A DNA stretch of 64,000 nt from Actinoalloteichus hoggarensis (GTDB lineage Bacteria > Actinomycetota > Actinomycetes > Mycobacteriales > Pseudonocardiaceae): positions 6,494,001 through 6,558,000 of the forward strand of contig NZ_CP022521.1 of NCBI RefSeq assembly GCF_002234535.1. The letters are read 5' to 3'. The translations under genes and the position numbers were made by a program. Under the pieces are notes generated by a model. That model worked only from the letters and a program-made list of their open reading frames with translations. It was not told the DNA's origin and ran no database searches. Shown piece after piece: positions 36,487 to 44,286 of this stretch. Every line of letters begins with the position of its first letter. Within the stretch, counting starts at the first letter, position 1.

Positions 36487-36735
36487 ATGGCTAAGCCACC
36501 CGTACGCAAGCCGAAGAAGAAGGTCTGCGTCTTCTGCAAGGACGCCCGCAAGGGCCACCCGCAGAACATCGACTACAAGGACACCACACTGCTTCGGAAG
36601 TACATCTCCGACCGAGGCAAGATCCGGGCTCGTCGAGTGACCGGCAACTGCAGCCAGCATCAGCGGGACGTCGCCGTCGCGGTGAAGAACTCCCGTGAGA
36701 TGGCGCTGCTGCCCTACACGTCGACTGCTCGCTGA
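36487..36735 (+). CDS. rpsR: 30S ribosomal protein bS18, zinc-binding type
   Basis: An 82-residue bS18 that pairs with bS6 in the 30S platform. Cys14 and Cys17 (CVFC), Cys55 and His58 (CSQH) form a zinc site, so this is the C+ type rather than the zinc-independent paralogue made under zinc starvation. Core motifs [18 protein letters not shown] and [10 protein letters not shown] are present. AGGAGTAAGACC precedes the ATG. It is third in the operon, 76 nt after ssb. Confidence 0.97.
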   Translation: MAKPPVRKPKKKVCVFCKDARKGHPQNIDYKDTTLLRKYISDRGKIRARRVTGNCSQHQRDVAVAVKNSREMALLPYTSTAR

Positions 36736-36752
36736 GAGGGTAGGGAGCGAAG

Positions 36753-37208
36753 ATGAAGCTCATCCTCACCGCTGACGTCAGCGGTCTCGGCGGCCCCGGC
36801 GACATCGTCGAGGTCAAGGACGGCTACGGCCGCAACTTCCTGGTGCCGCGAGGCCTGGCCATCCTGGCCACGCGCGGCGCGGAGAAGCAGGTCGCCACGA
36901 TCCGCCGTTCCCAGGAGGGCAGGCGGATCCGCGACCTCGACCACGCCAAGGAGATCAAGTCGAGCCTGGAGGGCCTCGGTGCGGTACGTCACCAGGTCCG
37001 CGCCTCGCAGGACAGCGGCAAGCTGTTCGGCTCGGTGACGACGGCCGACGTGGTCACCGCGGTCAAGGCCGCGGGCGGCCCGCTGCTCGACAAGAGGGCG
37101 ATCCAGCTGCCCGGTCACATCAAGAAGACCGGCAAGCACCCGGTGAGCGTCCGGCTCCACCCGGAGGTCACCGTGTCGTTCAACCTCGAGGTCGCCCCGG
37201 CCGAGTGA
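36753..37208 (+). CDS. rplI: 50S ribosomal protein bL9
   Basis: A 151-residue bL9. The N-terminal domain has [24 protein letters not shown] and [17 protein letters not shown], both signatures. A long connecting helix follows ([19 protein letters not shown]), then the C-terminal domain with [22 protein letters not shown] and [25 protein letters not shown] precedes the ATG. It is the last gene of the operon, with a strong terminator 24 nt after its stop. dnaB follows after a long non-coding interval. Confidence 0.98.
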   Translation: MKLILTADVSGLGGPGDIVEVKDGYGRNFLVPRGLAILATRGAEKQVATIRRSQEGRRIRDLDHAKEIKSSLEGLGAVRHQVRASQDSGKLFGSVTTADVVTAVKAAGGPLLDKRAIQLPGHIKKTGKHPVSVRLHPEVTVSFNLEVAPAE

Positions 37209-37232
37209 TCGGCCCGACGACTGCTGCACCGG

Positions 37233-37271
37233 CCGCGGCGTCGCTCCTGTCTCGACAGGGCGGCGTCGCGG
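37233..37271 (+). terminator. Terminator of the rpsF-ssb-rpsR-rplI operon
   Basis: The arms 37233-37250 and 37255-37271 form a stem of about 17 bp with a CTCG tetraloop, one bulged base and two G-U pairs. It starts 24 nt after the rplI stop and is followed by GTCTGTTT. Transcription of dnaB therefore probably starts anew downstream. Confidence 0.85.
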
Positions 37272-37299
37272 TCGTCTGTTTCGGGTCCGATCGGAGCGT

Positions 37300-37373
37300 G
37301 AAGTGCCTCTAACCCGACACTCGGCGAGGTGAGTCGTGTTGCCCCCTGTCGGGTCGAGCACTTCGCCGAGTGT
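37300..37373. promoter_or_regulatory. Pair of mutually exclusive stems upstream of dnaB
   Basis: Fold A pairs GAAGTGC (37300-37306) with GCACTTC (37358-37364) and ACCCGACA (37312-37319) with TGTCGGGT (37347-37354). Fold B pairs ACACTCGGCGA (37317-37327) with TCGCCGAGTGT (37363-37373), an 11-bp perfect stem. The two share bases at 37317-37319 and 37363-37364, so only one can exist fully at a time. Such arrangements occur in attenuators and riboswitches, but also by chance in repeats. No known RNA family is recognised. Confidence 0.5.
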
Positions 37374-37565
37374 GATGAGCCGAGTGCCGTGCGCCGTGCG
37401 CCCCGCCCGTCACCGCGCCGATCGGCCCAGTGTTATCACTCAGAAGCACTAGTGGACAGCTTGGCCGGCCCCTGTGGATCATTTCGCCCGATCCAGTCGA
37501 ACGACACGCCGAAGGATCAGATTTCGCGACACGCCGATTGGTGTCCCGAGTAGTTTCCCCACACA

Positions 37566-37683
37566 TTATCCACAGGCGCTGACCTGGCCATTTCATCAAG
37601 GCCACCCAAGTTATCCACAGGTTGTCCCCAGGCTTGCCGCAGGCTGTGGTCAGTTCGCCGGACACATCCCCAGGTTATCCACA
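37566..37683 (+). promoter_or_regulatory. Cluster of DnaA boxes upstream of dnaB
   Basis: TTATCCACA, a perfect match to the DnaA box TTATNCACA, occurs at 37566-37574, 37611-37619 and 37675-37683, all in the same orientation. Near matches flank them: TTGTCCCCA at 37622-37630, ACGTCCACA at 37687-37695, and TGATCCACA on the minus strand at 37473-37481. The stretch 37430-37690 is less GC-rich than its surroundings. It lies 320-430 nt before the dnaB start. DnaA control of dnaB, DnaA titration or an origin-like role are possible; no dnaA or dnaN gene is in the window. Confidence 0.8.
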
Positions 37684-38000
37684 GGCACGTCCACAGGAGT
37701 GTTTGCCTGCTCCAGAAGAGGGATCTAGCGTTCGGTCTCCGGGTGCCGGCGCCCGGGTCCGGCAGGCGGCGTGGGGCCGCCGCGCCGCAGCGGCAGGCCG
37801 ACGGGTCGTCCTCGGGCGAACCGGCTCCGGGGCGACTCGCTCTCGGCGACTGGGCTTCGGCGATGACCCTGTTCCGGCGTGGACCCGGTTCGGTCGGAGA
37901 GCGGCGACGGGCGGGTCACCGGAGCCGGGTTCGATCCGACCGGGGTGGCGGGGATCGACTACGGCGGCAGGAATCGCGGAGCAAGGACCGGAGGGAACAG

Positions 38001-39365
38001 GTGGCTCTGACCGACGATCGCGGAGCGGCGGCGGACAACACGTTCGACCGCCAGCCGCCGCAGGATCTGGCCGCCGAGCAGTCCGTCCTCGGCGGGATGC
38101 TGCTCAGCAAGGACGCCATCGCCGACGTCGTGGAGGTGGTCCGCCCGGACGACTTCTACCGACCCGCGCACCAGGCGATCTACGACTGCATCCTGGACCT
38201 GTACGGCCGGGGCGAACCCGCCGACGCCATCACGGTGTCCGCCGAGCTGGAACGACGGTCCGAGCTGCCCCGGATCGGCGGGGCGCCCTACATGCACACC
38301 CTGATCGCCACCGTGCCCACCGCCGCCAACGCCGGGTACTACGCCGAGATCGTCGCGGAGAAGGCGGTGCTCCGGCGGCTCGTCGAGGCGGGGACCCGCA
38401 TCGTCCAGCTCGGATACCACGGCGCGGAGGGCGCCGCGATCGATGAGGTCGTCGACCGGGCGCAGGCCGCGATCTACGAGGTCACCGAGCGTCGGACCAG
38501 CGAGGACTACGTCGCCCTCGAACACCTGTTGCAGCCGACGATGGACGAGATCGACGCCATCGCCTCGCGCGACGGGCAGTCGCTGGGTGTGCCGACCGGG
38601 TTCACCGACCTGGACGCGGTCACCAACGGCCTGCATCCCGGGCAGATGATCATCGTCGCGGCACGGCCCGGCGTCGGCAAGTCGACGCTCGGCCTCGACT
38701 TCGCCCGCTCCTGCTCCATCAAGCACGGGTTCAGCAGCGTCATCTTCTCCCTGGAGATGAGCAAGACGGAGATCGTGATGCGGATGCTCTCCGCCGAGGC
38801 ACGCATCCGCCTCGGGGACATGCGCGGCGGGAAGATGACCGACGACGACTGGACCAGGCTGGCCAGGAGGATGGGCGAGGTCAGCGAGGCGCCGCTGTTC
38901 GTCGACGACTCCCCGAACCTCACGATGATGGAGATCCGAGCCAAGGCCAGAAGGCTGAAACAGCGCAACGACCTCAAGCTGGTCGTGGTGGACTACCTCC
39001 AGCTGATGAGCTCCGGCAAGCGCGTCGAGTCACGGCAGCAGGAGGTCTCCGAGTTCTCCCGGCATCTCAAGCTGCTCGCCAAGGAGCTGGAGGTCCCCGT
39101 CGTGGCGATCAGCCAGCTCAACCGTGGTCCCGAGCAGCGCACCGACAAGCGGCCGATGCTCTCCGACCTCCGTGAGTCGGGTTCGTTGGAGCAGGACGCG
39201 GACATGGTGCTGCTGATCCATCGACCGGACGCCTTCGAGCGCGACGACCCCCGGATGGGTGAGGCGGACCTGATCCTGGCCAAGCACCGTGCGGGCCCCA
39301 CCACGACCGTCACCCTGGCCCACCAGCTCCACTACAGCCGCTTCGTCGACATGGCACAGAGCTGA
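38001..39365 (+). CDS. dnaB: Replicative DNA helicase DnaB
   Basis: A 454-residue replicative helicase that unwinds DNA ahead of the polymerase as a hexameric ring. GTG 38001 follows GGAGGG at 5 nt; longer frames upstream carry no family sequence. The N-terminal domain begins RQPPQDLAAEQSVLGGMLLS. The RecA-like core has Walker A ARPGVGKST near 222-230, IFSLEMSKTEIVMRML, Walker B LVVVDYLQLM near 330, the SQLNRGPEQR region near 371 and LRESGSLEQDADMVLLIHR near 390. No intein interrupts the Walker A or other motifs, unlike many mycobacterial dnaB genes. It is preceded by a 790-nt non-coding region containing DnaA boxes. Confidence 0.98.
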   Translation: MALTDDRGAAADNTFDRQPPQDLAAEQSVLGGMLLSKDAIADVVEVVRPDDFYRPAHQAIYDCILDLYGRGEPADAITVSAELERRSELPRIGGAPYMHTLIATVPTAANAGYYAEIVAEKAVLRRLVEAGTRIVQLGYHGAEGAAIDEVVDRAQAAIYEVTERRTSEDYVALEHLLQPTMDEIDAIASRDGQSLGVPTGFTDLDAVTNGLHPGQMIIVAARPGVGKSTLGLDFARSCSIKHGFSSVIFSLEMSKTEIVMRMLSAEARIRLGDMRGGKMTDDDWTRLARRMGEVSEAPLFVDDSPNLTMMEIRAKARRLKQRNDLKLVVVDYLQLMSSGKRVESRQQEVSEFSRHLKLLAKELEVPVVAISQLNRGPEQRTDKRPMLSDLRESGSLEQDADMVLLIHRPDAFERDDPRMGEADLILAKHRAGPTTTVTLAHQLHYSRFVDMAQS

Positions 39366-39387
39366 CGCGACGTCGTCAGGGTCGCGT
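39365..39387. terminator. Short hairpin after dnaB
   Basis: ACGCGAC (39365-39371) pairs with GTCGCGT (39381-39387) around a 9-nt loop, starting at the dnaB stop. It may terminate dnaB and the convergent tetR unit, but it is short. Confidence 0.4.
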
Positions 39388-39533
39388 GGCCTGCGTCGTC
39401 TCCGCACCACCGGCCTCCTCCGGGCTTCGTCCGCGCGGTGCGGTCGAGACACGTCGCGGCCTGTCCGCGACCGGAAGACACGCCCCCTCCACCGATGCTC
39501 GACGCCACGCGTCGGGCTGCCTGCCCTGTCGGA

Positions 39534-40142
39534 TCAGCTGATGCCGTTCAGCACGGCGGTGACCACGGACTCGACAGCGGGGGCCCCCGACGCCGTGCCC
39601 GACGGCAGCAGCGCGGACAGCACGGTCTCGTGGCAGACGCCGACGAGCATCGCCGCCGCGGCGTCCACCTGTGCGTCCGCCGCCAACCGTCCCGACTCCC
39701 GCTCGGCGCGCAGGTAGCCGAGCAGCTTGTCGCGCCAGTGCTCGCCGTGGTCGCGGAGTTCCGCGAACCTGGCGAGCACGACAGGCTGGGCGAGCAGCCC
39801 GGTGAACGCGGGCAGGATCGCCCTGTGCAGGGCCAGGCCGTAGGCGAGGTGGACGCGGAGGCCCGCCTCGACGGTGCCGACACCGGGCTCGGGGAGCGGA
39901 CCCAGGCCGCGTTCGACCGACCGGACATACCTGTACAGGGCGTTCGCCAGGAGCTCCTCCTTGTCGGCGAAGTGGTTGTACAGCACGCCGTCGGCCACTC
40001 CCGCCTCGCGCGCGATCGCGCGAACGGTCAGCCCCGCCGTTCCCCGGTCGGCGATGAGGTGTTCGGCGGTGGCGATCAGATGTTCGCGCAGGCTTCGTCC
40101 GTCGTCCTCGCCGCGCAGGACCGCCGCTCTTCTCGGTGCCAT
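39534..40142 (-). CDS. TetR family transcriptional regulator
   Basis: A 202-residue TetR regulator. The DNA-binding domain is at 17-65: LREHLIATAEHLIADRGTAG, then TVRAIAREAGVADGVLYNHFADKEELL. The C-terminal part is a helical ligand and dimer domain with TetR_C features (VLARFAELRDHGEHWRDKLLGYL). The ATG at 40142 lies 7 nt after the stop of the methyltransferase gene, so the two form one unit. Two overlapping palindromes just before the methyltransferase gene are probably its operator, giving negative autoregulation. The inducer is unknown. Confidence 0.92.
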   Translation of the reverse strand: MAPRRAAVLRGEDDGRSLREHLIATAEHLIADRGTAGLTVRAIAREAGVADGVLYNHFADKEELLANALYRYVRSVERGLGPLPEPGVGTVEAGLRVHLAYGLALHRAILPAFTGLLAQPVVLARFAELRDHGEHWRDKLLGYLRAERESGRLAADAQVDAAAAMLVGVCHETVLSALLPSGTASGAPAVESVVTAVLNGIS

Positions 40143-40149
40143 CAGGGGT

Positions 40150-40983
40150 TCATCGTAGAGCCGTCACCAGCCACGCTGTTCCGCGCAGGCGAACGGCCGT
40201 CTCCTCGGCGAACGGCCGCAGCGCGACCGTGAGGGCGTCCACGGCACGGGCCGCGTCGTCCGGAGCGACCTGATCGAGATGGTGCTTCACCGGCCCCCAG
40301 CCGCCGATGAACTCGGCGGCGTCGTCGACGTCGCGGCCCCAGATCTGGTCGGCCTCCACCCGGGTGCAGGCGATGTCCCGGAACCCGGCGTCGGACAGCA
40401 CGGAGCGGGTGCGAGCGGGATCCGCGAACGAGGTGGGGCCGGTCCCGTCCGGCCCGGTCGGGCGCGGCAGGTGGGGCGCCATCGCATCGAGCACCGTGCC
40501 GAGGTCGGTCCCGGACAGCTCGGTCATGCACACGAACGCGAGCCGGCCGCCGGGCCGCAGCGCGCGGCCGATGTTCGCGAAGGCCGCGACCGGATCGGCG
40601 AAGAACATGGCCCCGAACCTGCTCAGCGCGATGTCGAACGAGCCGTCCCGGAACGGGTACACCTGCACGTCGCCCTGCTGGAACGACACGTTGGCCACCT
40701 TCTCGACGTCCGCGCGGTCACGCGCCCTGGCGAGCATGGGCTCGGACAGATCGACCCCGGTGACCTGACCGAGCGGGGCCCGGCGGGCCGCCGCACGGGT
40801 CATCTGCCCGTTTCCGCAGCCCACGTCAAGCACTCGAGCGTGCTCACCGAGCCGGGCCGCGTCGAACAGCGCCTCGTTGAACCCGCCGTTCACGGCGTCG
40901 TAGCGGTCGTAGTGGGCAGCCCAGTGCTCGCCCTCGTATCCATTCCAGGCCTGCGCCTGCGCGGTGTTGACGACGCTCGTCAT
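40150..40983 (-). CDS. SAM-dependent methyltransferase, class I
   Basis: A 277-residue methyltransferase of the UbiE/COQ5-like type. It starts TSVVNTAQAQAWNGYEGEHWAAHYDRYD, a common N-terminus in actinobacterial members. Motif I is VLDVGCGNGQMTRAAA near residue 48, with TGVDLSEPML as the ribose-binding acidic strand. FQQGDVQVYPF, FDIALSRFGAMFFADP and LRPGGRLAFVCM are further core motifs. The ATG at 40983 follows GGAGGCTTCG. The substrate is unknown. It leads the unit with tetR, and the double palindrome lies 14 nt before the start codon. Confidence 0.92.
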   Translation of the reverse strand: MTSVVNTAQAQAWNGYEGEHWAAHYDRYDAVNGGFNEALFDAARLGEHARVLDVGCGNGQMTRAAARRAPLGQVTGVDLSEPMLARARDRADVEKVANVSFQQGDVQVYPFRDGSFDIALSRFGAMFFADPVAAFANIGRALRPGGRLAFVCMTELSGTDLGTVLDAMAPHLPRPTGPDGTGPTSFADPARTRSVLSDAGFRDIACTRVEADQIWGRDVDDAAEFIGGWGPVKHHLDQVAPDDAARAVDALTVALRPFAEETAVRLRGTAWLVTALR

Positions 40984-40996
40984 CGAAGCCTCCAAT

Positions 40997-41026
40997 ATGA
41001 ACACGTGTTCATGAACGAGCGTTCAT
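40997..41026. promoter_or_regulatory. Double palindromic operator for the TetR unit
   Basis: ATGAACACGTGTTCAT (40997-41012) is a perfect 16-bp palindrome. ATGAACGAGCGTTCAT (41011-41026) is a second one with 7-bp arms and shares its first two bases with the end of the first. Their centres are 14 bp apart. The site is unusually AT-rich for this genome and sits directly before the methyltransferase start, as TetR operators do. Confidence 0.8.
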
Positions 41027-41383
41027 GATGGCTCCGCGGCGATGCTTCCGTCAAGGGATGTACGGCGCCCCCGCGACGTGACGCAGGCGGGTGTCCACTC
41101 GCGCGGCCCGCGCGGGAGCCTTCCCGGCAGCACCGGGGCGGCCCGCCCGATCGAGACCCGCGTGCGGCGGGCGCCGCCGAGGAAGCCTCGCGAGACCGCG
41201 ACCGATCGAGCCGCGTCGGAGAGCGACGACTCGACACCCGAAGATCGAGAGTGGATCGGCAGCTCGGGCACCAGGTCACCAGCGGCGAGCCCACCGACGC
41301 CTTCGCCGCCCGCAGGCGATCCGCGCCGGCCGCGGCCGTCTGTCGGCCCGAGGCCGGGGGTCCGGGGCGACCCCGTGACCGGG
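41027..41383. other. Intergenic region without a recognisable gene
   Basis: 357 bases between the operator of the methyltransferase unit and the stop of the XRE regulator gene. High-GC sequence in which I see no gene, clear terminator or repeat. Confidence 0.4.
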
Positions 41384-42238
41384 TCAGGCGGTGAACTGTT
41401 CGAGACCTGTCACCCGGAGGAGTTCCAGCGCCGACGCGGTCGGGGTCCCCGCCGCGGCCGAATAGATCACGACGGTCTGGTCGTCCTCCGGCACCAGCAG
41501 CACGTCGCCGTCCAGGGTGAGGCGGCCGAACTCCGGGTGGTCGATGGTCGTGCTCTTCGCGCGCAGCCTGCCGGAGCGACTGGACCGCCACAGGGCGTCG
41601 AACCGGGGGCTGCCCGACCGCAGGTCGGCGATGAGCCGGGCCAGGTCCGGATCGTCCGGATAGCGTGCCTGAGCATTGCGCAGGCAGCCGACACAGCCTG
41701 GCGAATCCGAGTCCGTGTCCGCCCCTCCCGTGTCCGCCGAGGACGTGCCTGCTCGGGCGTCCGCACCGAGGAAACGACGGCGGATGAAGTTGCGCTGATC
41801 CGGCGGCTGCGCGGAGAAGTCGCCGAACAACGCGGCGGCGAGCGGATTCCAGGCGAGCACGTCGGACTTGGCGGACAGCACGAGCACCGGCAGATCCGAC
41901 ATCCGGTCCAGCATCCGCAGGACGTTCGGCCGGACGAGCATCGGCACGTGTCCCGCCTGCGGGGGAGCGGAGCCTGCCAGCCGGAAGAGCGTGTCCCGAT
42001 CGTCGTCGCCGAGCCGCAACGCCCGAGCCAGAGCCCGCAACACCTGGGTCGAAGGCCGGGGTCCGCGGCCCTGTTCCAACCGGATCACGTAGTCGATGCC
42101 CAGACCCGCGAGCTGTGCGACCTCCTCGCGACGCAGCCCCGGTACCTGCCTGCGCCGACCAGCGGGCAGGCCGACGTCGGCAGGCGAGAGACGGGCCCGC
42201 GCGGCCCGCAGGACGACGGCGAGTTCGGCTCGGTCCAT
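41384..42238 (-). CDS. XRE regulator with MmyB-like ligand domain
   Basis: A 284-residue regulator. The N-terminal helix-turn-helix lies at about 25-85, with RRRQVPGLRREEVAQLAGLGIDY then VIRLEQGRGPRP, typical of the MmyB-like XRE group. The C-terminal domain has LPVLVLSAKSDVLAWNPLAAALFGDF, FIRRRFL and RRLTLDGDVLLVPEDDQTVVIYSA patterns common to its PAS-like ligand fold, where fatty acids are bound in studied members. Cys-x-x-Cys near residue 178 (GCVGCLR) is a possible metal or redox site. ATG 42238 is chosen; an ATG three codons earlier is possible. It is divergent from an SDR with 103 nt between starts. In this group the neighbouring SDR is often the target. Confidence 0.9.
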   Translation of the reverse strand: MDRAELAVVLRAARARLSPADVGLPAGRRRQVPGLRREEVAQLAGLGIDYVIRLEQGRGPRPSTQVLRALARALRLGDDDRDTLFRLAGSAPPQAGHVPMLVRPNVLRMLDRMSDLPVLVLSAKSDVLAWNPLAAALFGDFSAQPPDQRNFIRRRFLGADARAGTSSADTGGADTDSDSPGCVGCLRNAQARYPDDPDLARLIADLRSGSPRFDALWRSSRSGRLRAKSTTIDHPEFGRLTLDGDVLLVPEDDQTVVIYSAAAGTPTASALELLRVTGLEQFTA

Positions 42239-42341
42239 ACCGTCCATCCTGCCGAACCGACGACTGCCGCGGGGTGGTACCGCCGATCCCATGCCCCGAC
42301 GGTCCTGGCGACGGTCGGCGCTCCGATGGACCCTTCATGAC

Positions 42342-43058
42342 ATGGTGAAGACGACTGCCCTGGTCACCGGGGCGAACAAGGGACTAGGACGCGAGGCCGT
42401 GCGCCGCCTCGCGGGCCTCGGCTGGACGGTGTTCCTCGGGGCCAGGGATGCCGAACGCGGCACCGAGGCGGCGCGGGCGCTGGCGAAGGAGGGGCTGGAC
42501 GTGCGGTTCGTCGAGCTCGACGTGCGGTCCGACGAGTCCGTGGCGGCGGCGGCGAAGACCGTGTTCACCGAGGCGGGCAGCCTGGACGTGCTGGTGAACA
42601 ACGCGGGCATCGGCGGCCCGGGCCTGGCGCCTGCCGACACCGGGGCGGACGAACTGCGGGAGGTGTTCGAGGTGAACACCTTCGGGCCGGTCCGGGTGAT
42701 GCGGTCCTTCCTGCCGCTGCTGCGCGCGGCCGAACAGCCCAGGGTCGTGATGGTGTCCAGCGGAATGGGGTCGTTCGGCGTGGCCGAGGACCCTCGCCAC
42801 GCCGGCATCGTGCCGCCGCAGCTCGGCTATCCGGCCTCGAAGACGGCGCTGAACATGATCACCGTCCAGTACGCCCACGCGATGGACGACATCCGGATCA
42901 ACGCCGTGGACCCCGGCTACACCGCGACCGACCTCAACGGCCATACGGGTTTCCAGAGCCTGACCGAGGGGACGGACGCGATCGTCCGGCTGGCGTGTGT
43001 CGACGCGGACGGCCCGACCGGCGGCTTCTTCGATCGTCACGGGAAGGCGGCCTGGTGA
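42342..43058 (+). CDS. Short-chain dehydrogenase/reductase
   Basis: A 238-residue classical SDR. Cofactor motif TGANKGLG near residue 9; RDAERGTEAARAL follows strand 2 and favours NADP(H). NNAGIGGPG is near 88, the catalytic serine is in VMVSSGMGSFG near 138, and YPASKTALN (YxxxK) is near 167. The C-terminus is short. The family includes carbonyl reductase-like enzymes with unknown substrate here. The start ATG 42342 has only a weak ribosome site, and the next codon is a GTG alternative. It is controlled presumably by the divergent XRE regulator, and its stop overlaps the next start (GTGA). Confidence 0.92.
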   Translation: MVKTTALVTGANKGLGREAVRRLAGLGWTVFLGARDAERGTEAARALAKEGLDVRFVELDVRSDESVAAAAKTVFTEAGSLDVLVNNAGIGGPGLAPADTGADELREVFEVNTFGPVRVMRSFLPLLRAAEQPRVVMVSSGMGSFGVAEDPRHAGIVPPQLGYPASKTALNMITVQYAHAMDDIRINAVDPGYTATDLNGHTGFQSLTEGTDAIVRLACVDADGPTGGFFDRHGKAAW

Positions 43059-43462
43059 CCGGCATCCTCTCGCTCGGTCTGCACCCGAGCGTCCTCGACT
43101 ACAGCAGGCATCCGGATCTGGACGAGGCGACGCTGACGGCTCGGATCGCCGCAGGCGAAGCCGCACTGCGTGCGGCGGGCTTCGACATCGTGCCGTGCCT
43201 GGTCGACACCGACCCGACGGAGGCGGCGGCGGCGATCCGTGCCTGTGTCGCCGCGCACCCGGTGCGGGTCGTGATGATCGGCGCGGGGGTGCGGATATTC
43301 ACCGAGCACACCCTGCTGTTCGAACAGGTGGTGAACCTGCTCGTCGAGCTGGTCCCCGACGTCGTGTTCTGCTTCAACACCTCGCCGGAGACGACGATCG
43401 ACGCGATCCGCCGCGGGACACGGACTGCCGCCGAGGCGGATCAGGATCGCACCGCACCCTGA
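43055..43462 (+). CDS. Conserved protein of unknown function, translationally coupled to SDR
   Basis: A 135-residue protein. GTG 43055 overlaps the SDR stop by four bases, so translation is coupled. It begins TGILSLGLHPSVLDYSRHPDL. A helical segment with repeated acidic residues and the core FDIVPCLVDTDPTEAAAAIR and VRVVMIGAGVRIFTEHTLLFEQVVNL follows, then VVFCFNTSPETTIDAIRR. The alternation of hydrophobic strands and helices suggests a small Rossmann-like alpha/beta fold. Related proteins of about 130 residues occur in many bacteria, without known function as far as I can tell. Two cysteines (near 49 and 108) have no obvious partner. Confidence 0.75.
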   Translation: MTGILSLGLHPSVLDYSRHPDLDEATLTARIAAGEAALRAAGFDIVPCLVDTDPTEAAAAIRACVAAHPVRVVMIGAGVRIFTEHTLLFEQVVNLLVELVPDVVFCFNTSPETTIDAIRRGTRTAAEADQDRTAP

Positions 43463-43601
43463 GCCGGCGGCGACCCGTCGGCCGACCGGCAGGCCGCGTC
43501 GGACCGATCGATGTCGGCCGACTCGCCCGGAATCACGACGTCGCGCTGTCGGAGCCGTCGCGCTGACCAGCAGTTTCGCGTACGCGAGCCATATCTGAGC
43601 C

Positions 43602-43649
43602 AAAGTGATGCCATCCAAGTGCCGATTCCCCTTGCGATGGCATCACTTT
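43602..43649. promoter_or_regulatory. Inverted-repeat operator before the ribbon-helix-helix gene
   Basis: AAAGTGATGCCATC (43602-43615) and GATGGCATCACTTT (43636-43649) form a 14-bp perfect inverted repeat with a 20-nt spacer. It lies 17 nt before the ATG of the RHH gene, whose product probably binds it. The arms are AT-rich relative to the genome. The related TGGCGTCATGG lies just beside it and overlaps the start codon. Confidence 0.8.
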
Positions 43650-43666
43650 CGTGCCATTGTGGCGTC

Positions 43667-44215
43667 ATGGACTTGACCCCGCATGTGAGCAGTCTCGGAC
43701 GGGAGTTCGCCGCGCTCGCCGAGGTCGGCGGCGACGACGCTCGCGCGTTGGTCGAGCGGCTCAGCGGCCCGCTGGAGTCGGCCATCCGGATGGCTCTGCT
43801 GGATGCGCTGTCCACCGCGAGCGAGGAGATCACGCGCGAGCTGGCACCCGGTTCGGTGGAACTGCGACTGCGCGGCCGCGATCCGAACTTCGTCGTGACC
43901 ACACCGCCCGCCGAAGCAGGCCCGGACACGGGGCGAGACGACCCGGCCGACGAGGGCGACACGCCGATCGTCGAGGACGGGCCGAGCCTGCGGATCAACG
44001 TGCGGCTTCCCGAGCAGCTCAAGGCCGCCATCGAGGAGGCCGCGGCCAAGGAGGGCCGCTCGATCAACGCCTGGCTCGTGCGCGCGGCCGCGGCCGCGCT
44101 GCGGCGCTCGGATACACCGCAGCGGTCGACCGAGGCGACGTCGCACCACCCCGAGCACGCTTCGCGGACCGGCGGCGGGCGAGCCCGACAACGCCTCACC
44201 GGCTGGGTGCGCTGA
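43667..44215 (+). CDS. Ribbon-helix-helix DNA-binding protein (HicB/Arc-like)
   Basis: A 182-residue protein with a C-terminal ribbon-helix-helix domain. SLRINVRLPEQLKAAIEEAAAKE (residues 105-127) is the beta strand and first helix, then GRSINAWLVRAAAAALRR is the second helix. This is typical of HicB- and Arc-like repressors. The N-terminal 70 residues are an acidic helical region (LGREFAALAEVGGDDARALV) that probably dimerises or senses a ligand. A polar linker sits near 80-100. The start ATG 43667 lies next to the 14-bp inverted repeat. It is the first gene of a unit with the DUF4097 protein and ABC transporter. No toxin gene is adjacent, so an autoregulator role is more likely than an antitoxin. 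Confidence 0.85.
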   Translation: MDLTPHVSSLGREFAALAEVGGDDARALVERLSGPLESAIRMALLDALSTASEEITRELAPGSVELRLRGRDPNFVVTTPPAEAGPDTGRDDPADEGDTPIVEDGPSLRINVRLPEQLKAAIEEAAAKEGRSINAWLVRAAAAALRRSDTPQRSTEATSHHPEHASRTGGGRARQRLTGWVR

Positions 44216-44286
44216 CCGCCCCCGCTTCGGACCATCACGCCCCGACCTGCGGGGATTCACCACCGACCCACGATGAGGGGACAGCC

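Noticed and set aside
37566-37683. The DnaA boxes as the chromosomal origin
   Set aside because: In actinomycetes oriC lies between dnaA and dnaN and carries many more boxes. Neither gene is in the window. Kept as a DnaA-responsive region instead.
38001-39365. Intein in dnaB
   Set aside because: Walker A, Walker B and the following motifs are continuous, and the length (454 aa) is that of an uninterrupted helicase.
43667-44215. HicAB-type toxin-antitoxin system
   Set aside because: The RHH protein resembles HicB-like antitoxins, but no HicA-type toxin or other small toxin gene is adjacent; DUF4097 follows instead.
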